A stretch of 57,538 nucleotides of DNA from Shewanella sp. 10N.286.48.A6 (lineage in GTDB: Bacteria; Pseudomonadota; Gammaproteobacteria; Enterobacterales; Shewanellaceae): assembly GCF_002873135.1 (NCBI RefSeq), contig NZ_MCVI01000038.1, forward strand, positions 1 to 57,538, given 5' to 3'. Shown here piece after piece: positions 35,395-43,738 of the stretch. The notes beneath the pieces were generated by a model. The model was not told the origin of the DNA and searched no databases. It worked only from the letters and a program-made list of their open reading frames with translations. A program made the position numbers and the translations under genes. Positions within the stretch are counted from its first letter, which is position 1. Each line of letters begins with the position of its first letter.

Positions 35395-36156
35395 TTAAAG
35401 GGCTGATACTCCGCCATCTACTGCGATACATTGGCCTGTCATATAGGTATTTGCTGGCGATAGCATCATCAACATCACCGCGACTATTTCTTTGGGCTCA
35501 CCGAGGCGTTTCATAGGTGCGCCGCGGCTCATTTTTTGTTGCTGCTCAGCATCTGCAAAATTGGTGACCATAGGGGTTAGCGTAAAGAATGGACAAATTG
35601 CATTAACCCGTATATTGGCGCGGCCATATTCAACCGCAGCGGTTTTGGTTAAGCCAATAACCGCATGTTTTGCCATTGAATAAGCACTGCCTAATGCCGC
35701 GCCGCCAATACCCGCCATAGAACTGACATTAAGAATGACCCCTTCTCCTTGGGTCAGCATTTGTTGTATTTGATGACGCATGCCAAATTGCACACCTTTA
35801 ACGTTTACCGCAAATTGGCTATCCATAATAGATTCATCTATCTGATGAAACGGCATAAACTCATGGGCAACCCCGGCGTTATTGACTCCAATATCTACAC
35901 GACCAAATACCTCCATGGCAGTGTCTACCATTAATTTACAATGGTCATTTTTTGAAACATCGCATTTCATGGCTAGAATTTCTGCGCCTGTTGCCGCAAT
36001 ATCATCTGCCACTTTATGAACACCTGCTTCATTGATATCGCTGATCACTAGTTTAGCGCCGCGAATTGCTAGTTCTTGGGCAAGTAGTTGTCCAAAACCT
36101 TGTGCCGCCCCGGTTATGATGGCGACTTTACCGCTAAAATCTAATAATGGATCCAT
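35395..36156 (-). CDS. Short-chain dehydrogenase/reductase
   Basis: A 253-residue classical SDR: TGAAQGFGQLLAQELAIRG for NAD(P), Asp-rich end of strand two (VISDINEAG) suggesting NAD preference, NNAGVAHEF, and the active-site YSMAKHA. It likely oxidises or reduces a hydroxyl/keto group in the pathway. It lies 54 bases after the kinase gene and 95 before the long dehydrogenase gene, in the same operon. The exact substrate is unknown. Confidence 0.88.
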   Translation of the reverse strand: MDPLLDFSGKVAIITGAAQGFGQLLAQELAIRGAKLVISDINEAGVHKVADDIAATGAEILAMKCDVSKNDHCKLMVDTAMEVFGRVDIGVNNAGVAHEFMPFHQIDESIMDSQFAVNVKGVQFGMRHQIQQMLTQGEGVILNVSSMAGIGGAALGSAYSMAKHAVIGLTKTAAVEYGRANIRVNAICPFFTLTPMVTNFADAEQQQKMSRGAPMKRLGEPKEIVAVMLMMLSPANTYMTGQCIAVDGGVSAL

Positions 36157-36210
36157 GAGATAACTCCTGTAATTCGTGGTTTATTTGGTTATAGCAGTGA
36201 AAGCTGCAAG

Positions 36211-37242
36211 TTATTTTTGGGCGATTACTTGTAGGGCCATTTTTGCTAACGGTTCGACAAATGCGCCGACTTTATTAGCATTTTCGTTTGATGCATTGCC
36301 TTGGGATGCGCGTTTAGCAACGCCTTGAGCAATAGCGGCTAACCTGAAGAAACTAAATGCGAGATAAAACACCCAATTTTCAATGCGCTCGATACCCATT
36401 CTTTGACAATATCGGGCTACATATTCCTCTTCGGTAGGGATACCTAAACTAGTACGATCGACACCTTTCAATCCGTCGATGCTACCCATACCTGCAGGCA
36501 TTCTTAGTTGCATACATTGATAAGCTAAATCAGCATACGGGTGGCCTAACGTTGATAATTCCCAATCAAGCAGTGCAATGACCTTGGCTGAGTCTTTGGC
36601 AAACATCATATTGTCTAGGCGAAAATCGCCATGGACTAGACAGCTTCGACCGTCATCATTAGGTAAATTCGCTTCTAGCCATTGGCTTAGATCATTCATC
36701 GCTTTAATGGGGGTAATTTCAGTCTGGCGGTATTGAGAAGTCCAACGGGCTAATTGACGCTCAAAATAGTTACCTGCTTTACCATAATCACTTAACCCTA
36801 CCTGCTCGACATCAACACTATGCAGCGCTACCAATACTTTGTTCATTTCATCATACATTGCTGTACGTTGCTCATTCGTGGCTATGTCAGATAAAGATGC
36901 ACTCCAATACACAGTGCCATCGCAATACTCCATCACATAGAACATCGAGCCGATGATGTTTGGGTCCTCACATAAGTGATATACCTTTGCGACTGGCACC
37001 TTAGTATCTTGCAATGCTTTGATCACTTTATATTCGCGATCCACAGCATGGGCTGACTTTAGCAACTTGCCAGGTGGTTGCCTGCGCAGCACATAGTTAC
37101 CTGTTGCCGCTTGCAATTTAAACGTCGGGTTAGACTGGCCACCGGCAAACTTTTCAAGCGTAATGGGACCCTTAAAACCCGCAATATGGCGCTCTAGATA
37201 CTGAGTTAATTGTTTAAGGTCTATTAAATTATCGTCTAACAT
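36211..37242 (-). CDS. APH-fold phosphotransferase (ACAD10/11 N-terminal or LvaA-like)
   Basis: A kinase-fold protein of about 343 residues of the aminoglycoside phosphotransferase superfamily. The nucleotide loop region is GGQSNPTFKLQAATGNYVLR, the catalytic loop LVHGDFRLDNMMF and the metal-binding Asp lies in ALLDWELSTLGHPYADLA. The overall pattern matches the kinase domain fused to human ACAD10/11 and the LvaA kinase of Pseudomonas putida, which phosphorylates the 4-hydroxyl of hydroxyacyl-CoA before its removal. ATG 37242 is preferred to TTG 37248 because AAGAGA then sits 7 bases away. It directly follows the ACAD10/11-like dehydrogenase gene. Drug resistance is unlikely given this context. 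Substrate assignment is inference. Confidence 0.87.
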   Translation of the reverse strand: MLDDNLIDLKQLTQYLERHIAGFKGPITLEKFAGGQSNPTFKLQAATGNYVLRRQPPGKLLKSAHAVDREYKVIKALQDTKVPVAKVYHLCEDPNIIGSMFYVMEYCDGTVYWSASLSDIATNEQRTAMYDEMNKVLVALHSVDVEQVGLSDYGKAGNYFERQLARWTSQYRQTEITPIKAMNDLSQWLEANLPNDDGRSCLVHGDFRLDNMMFAKDSAKVIALLDWELSTLGHPYADLAYQCMQLRMPAGMGSIDGLKGVDRTSLGIPTEEEYVARYCQRMGIERIENWVFYLAFSFFRLAAIAQGVAKRASQGNASNENANKVGAFVEPLAKMALQVIAQK

Positions 37243-37346
37243 TGGCAATTCTCTTTTAGACCACTTAGGGTCAATAGTTAACTTAATTTAGTGTCGCGAA
37301 TCAAAACCACTTCACCCTTTTGATTACAGTCAGGTGATGCCAGATG

Positions 37347-38558
37347 TTAATTCGCTACCTTCTTAACTAAGTCACGTCCCAGTTGCATCATATGCACCTG
37401 ATCGGGTCCATCAGCTAAACGTAAGGTTCGTTGCCCAGCCCAAGCATGAGCTAAAAATGTATCTTGGCTAACACCCACAGCCCCATGGCATTGGATTGCA
37501 CGGTCGATGACATCAAGGGACATATTCGGGGCAACAATTTTAATCATGGCGATTAAATCTTTAGCGGCTTTATTGCCTTCGGTGTCCATTTTTTGGGCTG
37601 CTTTTAACGTCATCAATCGCGCTTGTTCAATCTGACAGGCTGACTTTGCAATATCTTCACGTACCGATTGTTGTTTTATCATCGGCTGACCAAACACAAT
37701 GCGTTCACTGACACGTTTACACATTAAATCTAAAGCCCGCTGGGCGATGCCAACTGAGCGCATGCAATGATGTATCCGCCCAGGGCCTAAGCGACCTTGA
37801 GCGATTTCAAAACCTTTGCCCTCACCAACAATAATGTTTGCAACAGGTACACGGACATTGTCAAACATGACTTCAGCGTGGCCTTCTGGCGAGTCATCAA
37901 AACCAAATACCTTCATCGGCCTGACTAAAGTCACACCAGGGGTATCCATTGGTACCAGCACCTGTGACTGCTGTACGTAGCGATTGCTATTTGTTGGATC
38001 CGTTTTACCCATCACAATCATAATTTCACATTGCTTGCGGCATGCGCCACTGATATAGAATTTACGGCCATTAATGACATATTCATTACCGTCACGTTCT
38101 ATACGTAATTCAATATTGGTCGCATCACTTGAAGCGACTTCTGGCTCTGTCATCGCAAAAGCTGAACGAATTTTGCCTTCAAGTAATGGTTCTAACCATT
38201 GTTTCTTTTGGGCTTCGTTACCGTAACGAGCTAATACTTCCATATTGCCAGTGTCAGGTGCAGCGCAGTTAAATACTTCAGGCGCCCACATGACTCGGCC
38301 CATTAACTCTGCCAGCGGTGCATATTCAAGGTTGGTTAACCCTGCACTATATTTGCCATAGGTAACCGGTAAAAATAAATTCCATAAGCCTTCCGCTTTT
38401 GCGATTGCCTTGAGCTCTTCCATTAAAGGAGGGGTTGACCAAGGTTCAAGTTCAACTTGTTTATGCATTGCTGCTTCGTTAGGAAAAATATGTAAATCCA
38501 TAAATTTGCTGATACGTTTCATTAGCTGCTGAACTTTAGGACTGTATTCAAAATCCAT
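37347..38558 (-). CDS. Acyl-CoA dehydrogenase of the ACAD10/11 (LvaC-like) type
   Basis: A 403-residue acyl-CoA dehydrogenase with [15 protein letters not shown] for flavin/substrate binding and [20 protein letters not shown]. At the position of the usual catalytic EGT motif the sequence reads [17 protein letters not shown], the form found in ACAD10/11-like proteins. In those systems the dehydrogenase works on an acyl-CoA phosphorylated by the APH-fold partner, removing phosphate and producing an enoyl-CoA. The partner kinase gene lies immediately downstream, so the pair corresponds to a split ACAD10/11. Whether it acts as a phosphate-eliminating enzyme here is inference. Confidence 0.88.
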   Translation of the reverse strand: MDFEYSPKVQQLMKRISKFMDLHIFPNEAAMHKQVELEPWSTPPLMEELKAIAKAEGLWNLFLPVTYGKYSAGLTNLEYAPLAELMGRVMWAPEVFNCAAPDTGNMEVLARYGNEAQKKQWLEPLLEGKIRSAFAMTEPEVASSDATNIELRIERDGNEYVINGRKFYISGACRKQCEIMIVMGKTDPTNSNRYVQQSQVLVPMDTPGVTLVRPMKVFGFDDSPEGHAEVMFDNVRVPVANIIVGEGKGFEIAQGRLGPGRIHHCMRSVGIAQRALDLMCKRVSERIVFGQPMIKQQSVREDIAKSACQIEQARLMTLKAAQKMDTEGNKAAKDLIAMIKIVAPNMSLDVIDRAIQCHGAVGVSQDTFLAHAWAGQRTLRLADGPDQVHMMQLGRDLVKKVAN

Positions 38559-38636
38559 TTTATTCCCCTTTCAATCTGAACATCATTTTTTGCATTACAA
38601 ACAGTGCAGTACGCAGGTCATGTCGTCAGTTAACAA

Positions 38637-39815
38637 TCAACTAAGCGACATCAGTGATTTTTTGTTAAATGGTTTAATCTCGTCTATCGCATTGGACTTA
38701 ATCTTATTTACCCACTGCGGATCAACGAGTAAAGCGCGGCCAATACCCACTAAGTCAAACTCATCGTTATTTAAACGGATCAGTAATTCATCAATACCCG
38801 TTGGGTTAGATGTGCCAGAAAGATCGGCGTTACCTTCACCGATAAAGTCAGCATCTAAACCAACATTACCCACTGTAATAACGGGTTTATTGGTAAGCTT
38901 TTTAGTCCAGCCCGCTAAATTAAGATCTGAACCTTTAAACTCAGCAACCCAAAAGCGTCGGGTACTTGCGTGGAATATATCGACACCGGCATTGCTGAGT
39001 AAACATAAGAAAGTTTCTAATTCCTCAGGGGTTTGGCAAAGCTTGGCGCTATAATCTTGTTGTTTCCACTGAGAAAATCGGAAAATAATTGTAAAGTCTG
39101 CACCTACAGCTGAACGTATGGCTTTGACAATCTCAACACCGAAACGAGTGCGATTTTCAAGTGAGCCACCATATTTATCATGGCGTTGGTTGGTGCCTTC
39201 CCAGAAAAACTGATCAACTAAGTAACCATGTGCCCCATGCACTTCGATAGCATCAAATCCAATATTTTTCGCATCCAATGCTGCTTGGGCAAATGAAGCA
39301 ACAACGTCATCAATATCGGCCTGAGTCATAGCGACACCATTTTCTGCGCCAGGTTTGTATAAACCAGACGGACTATGGGCAGGCGCTTCTTTATCTGGAC
39401 CTATGCCTAATTTTCTGACAGACCCCACATGCCAAAGCTGAGGGGCAATTTTTCCGCCAGCGGCGTGTACTTCATCTACCACATGCTTCCAGCCTGCAAG
39501 GGCCTTCTCTCCATAAATCGCGGGCACGTTTTCATAACCGTTAGCCGCTTTATGGGAAATAAAGGTACCTTCGGTAATAATTAAACCTACATCACCTTCT
39601 GCGCGGCGACGATAGTAAGCCGCAACATCTGCAGTAGGCACATAGTTTGGCGAAAAGGCACGTGTCATTGGTGCCATCACGGTTTTATTTTTTAATGACA
39701 AACTTTTGCTGCTGAAAGATTCAAATAGTTTATCGATACTATTATTGGTGTTATTCGGAGTGCTGTTGTTAGAAATAGTGCTGTTGCTTGAAATAGTGCT
39801 GTTTTGACTGCTCAT
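38637..39815 (-). CDS. NADH:flavin oxidoreductase, Old Yellow Enzyme family
   Basis: A 392-residue FMN TIM-barrel protein. After an unusual Ser/Asn/Thr-rich N-terminus (residues 2-27) come NKTVMAPMTRAFS, IAPQLWHVGS, EVHGAHGYLVDQFFWEGTNQ with the substrate-binding histidines, YGGSLENRTRFG and the phosphate site LVGIGRALLVDP. There is no C-terminal iron-sulfur/FAD half as in FadH. It should reduce an activated C=C bond, for example in an enone or dienoyl compound. The gene is in the middle of the kinase operon, 78 bases upstream of the ACAD10/11-like gene. Confidence 0.88.
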   Translation of the reverse strand: MSSQNSTISSNSTISNNSTPNNTNNSIDKLFESFSSKSLSLKNKTVMAPMTRAFSPNYVPTADVAAYYRRRAEGDVGLIITEGTFISHKAANGYENVPAIYGEKALAGWKHVVDEVHAAGGKIAPQLWHVGSVRKLGIGPDKEAPAHSPSGLYKPGAENGVAMTQADIDDVVASFAQAALDAKNIGFDAIEVHGAHGYLVDQFFWEGTNQRHDKYGGSLENRTRFGVEIVKAIRSAVGADFTIIFRFSQWKQQDYSAKLCQTPEELETFLCLLSNAGVDIFHASTRRFWVAEFKGSDLNLAGWTKKLTNKPVITVGNVGLDADFIGEGNADLSGTSNPTGIDELLIRLNNDEFDLVGIGRALLVDPQWVNKIKSNAIDEIKPFNKKSLMSLS

Positions 39816-39913
39816 AATTTTTTTCCTAACACGGGTTTTTATTGGTTATTGTTTTTAGTTATTTGATGCGAATTGACTGCTATTAATAACGGCTTTTGCC
39901 ATAATCTCGTTAA

Positions 39914-40684
39914 TTAACCGATTAAATAGCCACCATCCACATTAATCGCGGTGCCTGTGGTATAGCTAGAAGCGTTAGAGACGAGATACAATACTGTGCC
40001 GGCCATTTCGTCTGGCTGCGCCACACGTTTCATTGGCACGTGATGCATCATTTGTTTGAGGATTTTAGGGTTGTCGACTAATGCCGAGGCAAATTTAGTA
40101 TCTGTGCCGCCAGGTAGTAACCCATTAACTCGAATATTAAACTGAGCACATTCTTTGGCAAAAGCGTGCGTCATTGAAATTACCGCAGCTTTGGTTATCG
40201 AATATATACCTTGATAATCACCCGGGATAACGCCATTAACGGATGCCACATTGACAATAGATCCACCGCCACTTTGCTTCATCAATTTAGCGCCTTGGGT
40301 AGACATAAAGAAATAGCCACGAATGTTAACGTCGACAGTTTTTTGAAAGGCACTTAAATCAGTATCCATAATGTGGCCGAAATATGGATTAGCGGCGGCA
40401 TTGTTCACTAAAATATCTAACTTGCCATGCTTTTGTGTAATAGCGGCAAACAGCGAGTCTATTTGTTCCATCTCACCAATATGACATGCAATTGCCTCTG
40501 CACTGCCGCCAGCGATAACAATGTCATCGACCACTTTATTACACGCATCAAGTTTTCGACTTGAAACGATAACATGCGCGCCGTACTGGCCTAAAAGTTT
40601 CGCAATACTTTCACCAATACCACGACTCGCGCCAGTGACTAATGCTACTTTCCCTGTTAAATCAAATAAGTTGATCTCTGCCAT
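39914..40684 (-). CDS. Short-chain dehydrogenase/reductase
   Basis: A 256-residue classical SDR: TGASRGIGESIAKLLGQYGA binds the nucleotide, the end of strand two reads VIVSSRKLD which suggests NADP preference, NNAAANPYFG replaces the common NNAG, and the catalytic motif is YSITKAAVISM. Proteins of this pattern regularly accompany APH-fold kinases and ACAD10/11-like dehydrogenases in proteobacterial clusters. It may handle the hydroxyl/keto step next to the kinase reaction. It follows the histidine-phosphatase-fold gene by 39 bases. Confidence 0.88.
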   Translation of the reverse strand: MAEINLFDLTGKVALVTGASRGIGESIAKLLGQYGAHVIVSSRKLDACNKVVDDIVIAGGSAEAIACHIGEMEQIDSLFAAITQKHGKLDILVNNAAANPYFGHIMDTDLSAFQKTVDVNIRGYFFMSTQGAKLMKQSGGGSIVNVASVNGVIPGDYQGIYSITKAAVISMTHAFAKECAQFNIRVNGLLPGGTDTKFASALVDNPKILKQMMHHVPMKRVAQPDEMAGTVLYLVSNASSYTTGTAINVDGGYLIG

Positions 40685-40723
40685 GCTTAATCCCTATCTA
40701 TTTTTAAGTTGTTTTATGCGGCG

Positions 40724-41458
40724 TTATCTAAAGGTTACCCAGTCTTCTCCTGCTTGCTCTAAATGACTATAATTATTTAAATAATCGATACTTAGCATCT
40801 GTTCTGAAAATAATAATTTAGTAACACTGGTATTTCTAACCTGCTGATTTATCATCAATAATTCTTTATTGGTTAATTTAAGGATATGTTGAATGATGAC
40901 TGAAATTGTTCCGCCGGAAGTAAATACCAATATATCTTTTGATTTTTTTGCATTGTCATCATTAGCACTAAGCTGGCGTTTAGTGGCCAACTCTTGATCG
41001 ATTATATTTTGTAGCGCACGGATGCAGCGTAACTTGAACTGCGGCCAGCTTTCTTTATATTCGTCATGTTTATCACTGAACATCCAGCGTTCTAACGCCA
41101 GTGCAAATTCTTTTTGAAAGGTTTTATTGGGGTGCTGCAATTTATTGATATCTTCACTCATCTTGGGGAAGTTTTGCCATTGAGGCTGGTGTTTTTTTAA
41201 AATATCAACATGGTCAAATTCATTAAAGCCCGAGTGAATAATCATCGGTACTGTGCTGGTTTGATAACCTTTATTAAATCCAGATAATGTTTGCCCATGG
41301 CGTAACAGATCGCCACAATAAAACTTACTTGGCTGGGCTCTTGCGCGCCAATATTCACCAAGAAGCTGTGCTTGTTGTTCACCTTTTTTTGACAGCTGAT
41401 CGTAATCAGCACTTCCAAAAGAAGCTTGCCCATGTCTTATCAAATATATTGCAGCCAT
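40724..41458 (-). CDS. Histidine phosphatase superfamily protein with altered second motif
   Basis: From ATG 41458 the product has 244 residues. The first catalytic motif LIRHGQAS (Arg8-His9-Gly10) and the acid region FNEFDH (around 78-83) are intact. The second motif, normally a His followed by Gly-Gly, reads VFTSGGTIS at 178-186, with serine where the second histidine is expected. The product may be a phosphatase of altered chemistry, an inactive binding protein, or may use another histidine (His191 is close). An upstream extension of 14 codons is open but lacks the family start. It is the first gene of the operon holding the APH-fold kinase, which makes a phospho-intermediate role attractive but unproven. 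Confidence 0.82.
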   Translation of the reverse strand: MAAIYLIRHGQASFGSADYDQLSKKGEQQAQLLGEYWRARAQPSKFYCGDLLRHGQTLSGFNKGYQTSTVPMIIHSGFNEFDHVDILKKHQPQWQNFPKMSEDINKLQHPNKTFQKEFALALERWMFSDKHDEYKESWPQFKLRCIRALQNIIDQELATKRQLSANDDNAKKSKDILVFTSGGTISVIIQHILKLTNKELLMINQQVRNTSVTKLLFSEQMLSIDYLNNYSHLEQAGEDWVTFR

Positions 41459-41781
41459 ATAAATACTCAGTGTGATATTGGGTTTTAAGCAGCGAAACAA
41501 AAAACGTTTATTGATGCTTCAATTTGTTTATAGCTTTTAATTACCACCTGCACGTTTATTGACTAACAACTGCTGGTGGTTTAGTTACCTTTGTAATCGG
41601 GCTGTTTAAAATCGACTTGACTATGCTAAGGTTGCAACCTAGATTAAACAAATGAATAGTTCTTATACCCTACTATTTATATTTTAAATAGTTAGGCTGA
41701 TAAATTTTGACCAGCGTAGGTTGAATTTTTTTGATTAAAGTTAGCAGTGTAGATTTTTAGCAAGGATGCAATGGTGTCAGC
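41459..41781. promoter_or_regulatory. Divergent control region between catabolic operon and LysR gene
   Basis: About 320 bases separate the minus-strand catabolic operon from the LysR gene and should hold both promoters and the LysR operator. Just before the LysR start, AAGGA (41762-41766) precedes a four-codon frame ATG GTG TCA GCA TGA (41771-41785) whose stop overlaps the LysR ATG. No clear palindromic LysR box was recognised. Confidence 0.45.
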
Positions 41782-42681
41782 ATGAAAATAGATTTAAATT
41801 TGTTTGTGGTTTTTGATGCAATTTATTGTGAGGGAAATATAACAAAGGCGGCTTCTGTACTGAATTTGTCTCAACCCGCAGTCAGTCATTCCTTAGGTAA
41901 GTTGCGTGCTCACTTTGATGATGCTTTATTTGTGCGACAAGGTAATGAAATGAGACCGACGCCGGTGGCAAAGAATGTTATTGCGGATGTGCGTGAAGCC
42001 TTACATCAGCTACAGGTTTGTTTGGTGCAATCAAGGCAGTTTGAGCCGTCAACCTCCCGTGAAAATTTTTCACTGTCATTGCATGGTTCATTAGAACCCT
42101 ACTATTTACCGCCACTACAGCAAAGTTTATCTAAAGAGTCTCCGACGATAAATCTACGCAGTAATAAACGCGTAAGGCGTAGTGATTTAGAAAATAAATT
42201 AGCCAGTGGCGATATCGATTTAGCCATTGATGCACTTATTCCTGTTAGCAATAATATTTTGCATACCCAACTAGAACTAGATCAAGTGGTGGTGGTGGCA
42301 CGCAAGGAGCACCCTACTATTAATAGCAGCTTAGATTTGGATACTTATTTACATCTTCAACATGTTTTAGTGTCTTCGCGCTCAACAGGGCCAGGACTTG
42401 AAGATTTTGAATTATCACGCTTAGGCTTACATCGTAAAATATCATTACGCTGCCAACATCCTTTTTCGGCATGCCGTATTATCACCAATAACGATATGTT
42501 GCTCACATTGCCTAGAAGAGCAGCTGAGATGTACAGTGAATTGTTTGATATCAACATTTATCCGATGCCTGTTGAATTGCCGGGCATTGACGTGCATTTA
42601 TATTGGCATGTGAATGTCGATAAAGAACCCGCTAATAAGTGGCTTCGTAATAAAATGATTATGGCGGCATCAAATAACTAA
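41782..42681 (+). CDS. LysR-family regulator, likely controlling the catabolic operon
   Basis: A 299-residue LysR-type regulator of the NodD-like branch. The helix-turn-helix covers about 1-60 (KIDLNLFVVFDAIYCEGNI, then LSQPAVSHSLGKLR and ALFVRQGNEMRPT). The co-inducer domain follows. It faces away from the kinase-dehydrogenase operon, the usual arrangement for a LysR that controls its neighbour. The start is set by family alignment; its translation may be coupled to a four-codon upstream frame that has the better-placed ribosome site. The inducer is probably a pathway intermediate (inference). Confidence 0.88.
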   Translation: MKIDLNLFVVFDAIYCEGNITKAASVLNLSQPAVSHSLGKLRAHFDDALFVRQGNEMRPTPVAKNVIADVREALHQLQVCLVQSRQFEPSTSRENFSLSLHGSLEPYYLPPLQQSLSKESPTINLRSNKRVRRSDLENKLASGDIDLAIDALIPVSNNILHTQLELDQVVVVARKEHPTINSSLDLDTYLHLQHVLVSSRSTGPGLEDFELSRLGLHRKISLRCQHPFSACRIITNNDMLLTLPRRAAEMYSELFDINIYPMPVELPGIDVHLYWHVNVDKEPANKWLRNKMIMAASNN

Positions 42682-42900
42682 ACTAACAATTAATTGGCCC
42701 GTTAAAAGCTTGTCAGTAACTGAACCTAGACTTAATCAATAATATTGGCTTTGATTTGAAAGTTTGATGCAAGCTGTAGTTAAGCACTGTTAACGTTTTG
42801 AGGTACCAACTCGTCATCTACTAATGAAGTTTGACATTCACTATGTCGGTAGTACTAACTTGGTTTAAAGAAGGTGATTTTAGTTTTCATAATGCTTAAA

Positions 42901-43113
42901 TCACCCTAACTCAGAAAACATTTCTATTAAGTTGTTAGGGTTATCGGCAGGATGCTGGCAGTGTATCCGTTCTTTACAACTGAGCAGACATAATTGCCAT
43001 AACTGTTGCTTTGTTTGAGTGTCTAAACTTCTAAAGTCAGCAACGCACAATTGGCCTGATTGAATTAACTTAGCAAGTTTATCGATGGATATTGAAATGT
43101 TTAATTGGGACAT
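42901..43113 (-). CDS. Small cysteine-containing protein behind a Fur box, 70 aa
   Basis: A 70-residue cytosolic protein with four cysteines (23, 42, 46, 52), the last three grouped as CLLSCKERIHC. No signal peptide or membrane segment is present. I do not recognise a named family. A near-perfect Fur site lies 38 bases upstream of the start, so expression should rise under iron limitation. The clustered cysteines could bind iron, a cluster or another metal. It may be a small iron-sparing or iron-handling factor (inference). It stands alone between the LysR gene and the lipoprotein gene. Confidence 0.7.
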   Translation of the reverse strand: MSQLNISISIDKLAKLIQSGQLCVADFRSLDTQTKQQLWQLCLLSCKERIHCQHPADNPNNLIEMFSELG

Positions 43114-43150
43114 ACTATTTTCTCAATTGATTTTTTGGCTATTATAACCA

Positions 43151-43169
43151 ATTGAGAATGATTATCAAT
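43151..43169 (-). promoter_or_regulatory. Fur box upstream of the small protein gene
   Basis: ATTGAGAATGATTATCAAT is a 19-bp inverted repeat with 8 of 9 positions paired around a central base and follows the Fur consensus GATAATGATNATCATTATC. It lies 38 bases upstream of the 43113 start and just past the 3' end of the lipoprotein gene, so it should repress the small gene when iron is plentiful. Confidence 0.78.
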
Positions 43170-43191
43170 AAGATTCAGCCTTTATCTTTGA

Positions 43192-43650
43192 CTATTTATT
43201 GTCAGCTAAAAAATCAAACCATGTTGATTGCGGCTTTCCGTCAATTGAATAGTTAACTAGCGCGCGCCAAACCATATAATTACTACTACAGGAACCGTAA
43301 ATAGCACTACCTTTATAGTGGTTAGGATTACTGTTTTTTTCTGCAGTAAGATTTACCGGTATTACCCCCATAAACATGTCTCTTCCTTCGATTCGCATTT
43401 TTACATCAGTGACAGGGACGGAAAAGTGTAAATCAATACTCAAAGGTTTTTCACTTGGTGTGAAAACGGGGTTAATCATCAGCATAATGTCGACACTGTT
43501 AACATTTAACTTACATACCCCTTGTTGAAATTGGCACAAACTGCTGTCTATTACATCAGATGTTACTGTTTTAGTGTTTGATTGAGGATTACATCCACCT
43601 AAAAACACTATAAAAAAAGAGCCAACAATCCATTTTGTTAAAAACCGCAC
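43192..43650 (-). CDS. Lipoprotein of unknown function
   Basis: A 152-residue protein with a lipoprotein signal: positively charged start, hydrophobic core and lipobox FLGGC, cysteine at about residue 20. The mature part is beta-rich and contains cysteine pairs (SLCQFQQGVC and YGSCSSNY) that could form disulfides in the periplasm. I do not recognise a named family. It is divergent from the cbb3 oxidase operon and could share the FNR-controlled intergenic region; a role near the oxidase is inference from position only. Confidence 0.72.
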   Translation of the reverse strand: MRFLTKWIVGSFFIVFLGGCNPQSNTKTVTSDVIDSSLCQFQQGVCKLNVNSVDIMLMINPVFTPSEKPLSIDLHFSVPVTDVKMRIEGRDMFMGVIPVNLTAEKNSNPNHYKGSAIYGSCSSNYMVWRALVNYSIDGKPQSTWFDFLADNK

Positions 43651-43696
43651 AACTTTTAACCTCTCGATTCATATTGATAACATTATCTTTAGGAAA

Positions 43697-43710
43697 TTGA
43701 TCTAGATCAA
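43697..43710. promoter_or_regulatory. Consensus FNR box upstream of ccoN
   Basis: TTGATCTAGATCAA is a perfect match to the FNR consensus TTGAT-N4-ATCAA. It lies about 212 bases before ccoN and 47 bases before the divergent lipoprotein gene, so it may serve either or both promoters. The FNR gene itself lies downstream in this window. Confidence 0.85.
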
Positions 43711-43738
43711 GTTTACACCTAGCTCACATATATCTTTT

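Noticed and set aside
36211..37242. Aminoglycoside resistance gene
   Set aside because: The APH fold is present, but sequence pattern and operon context match acyl-CoA-linked kinases.
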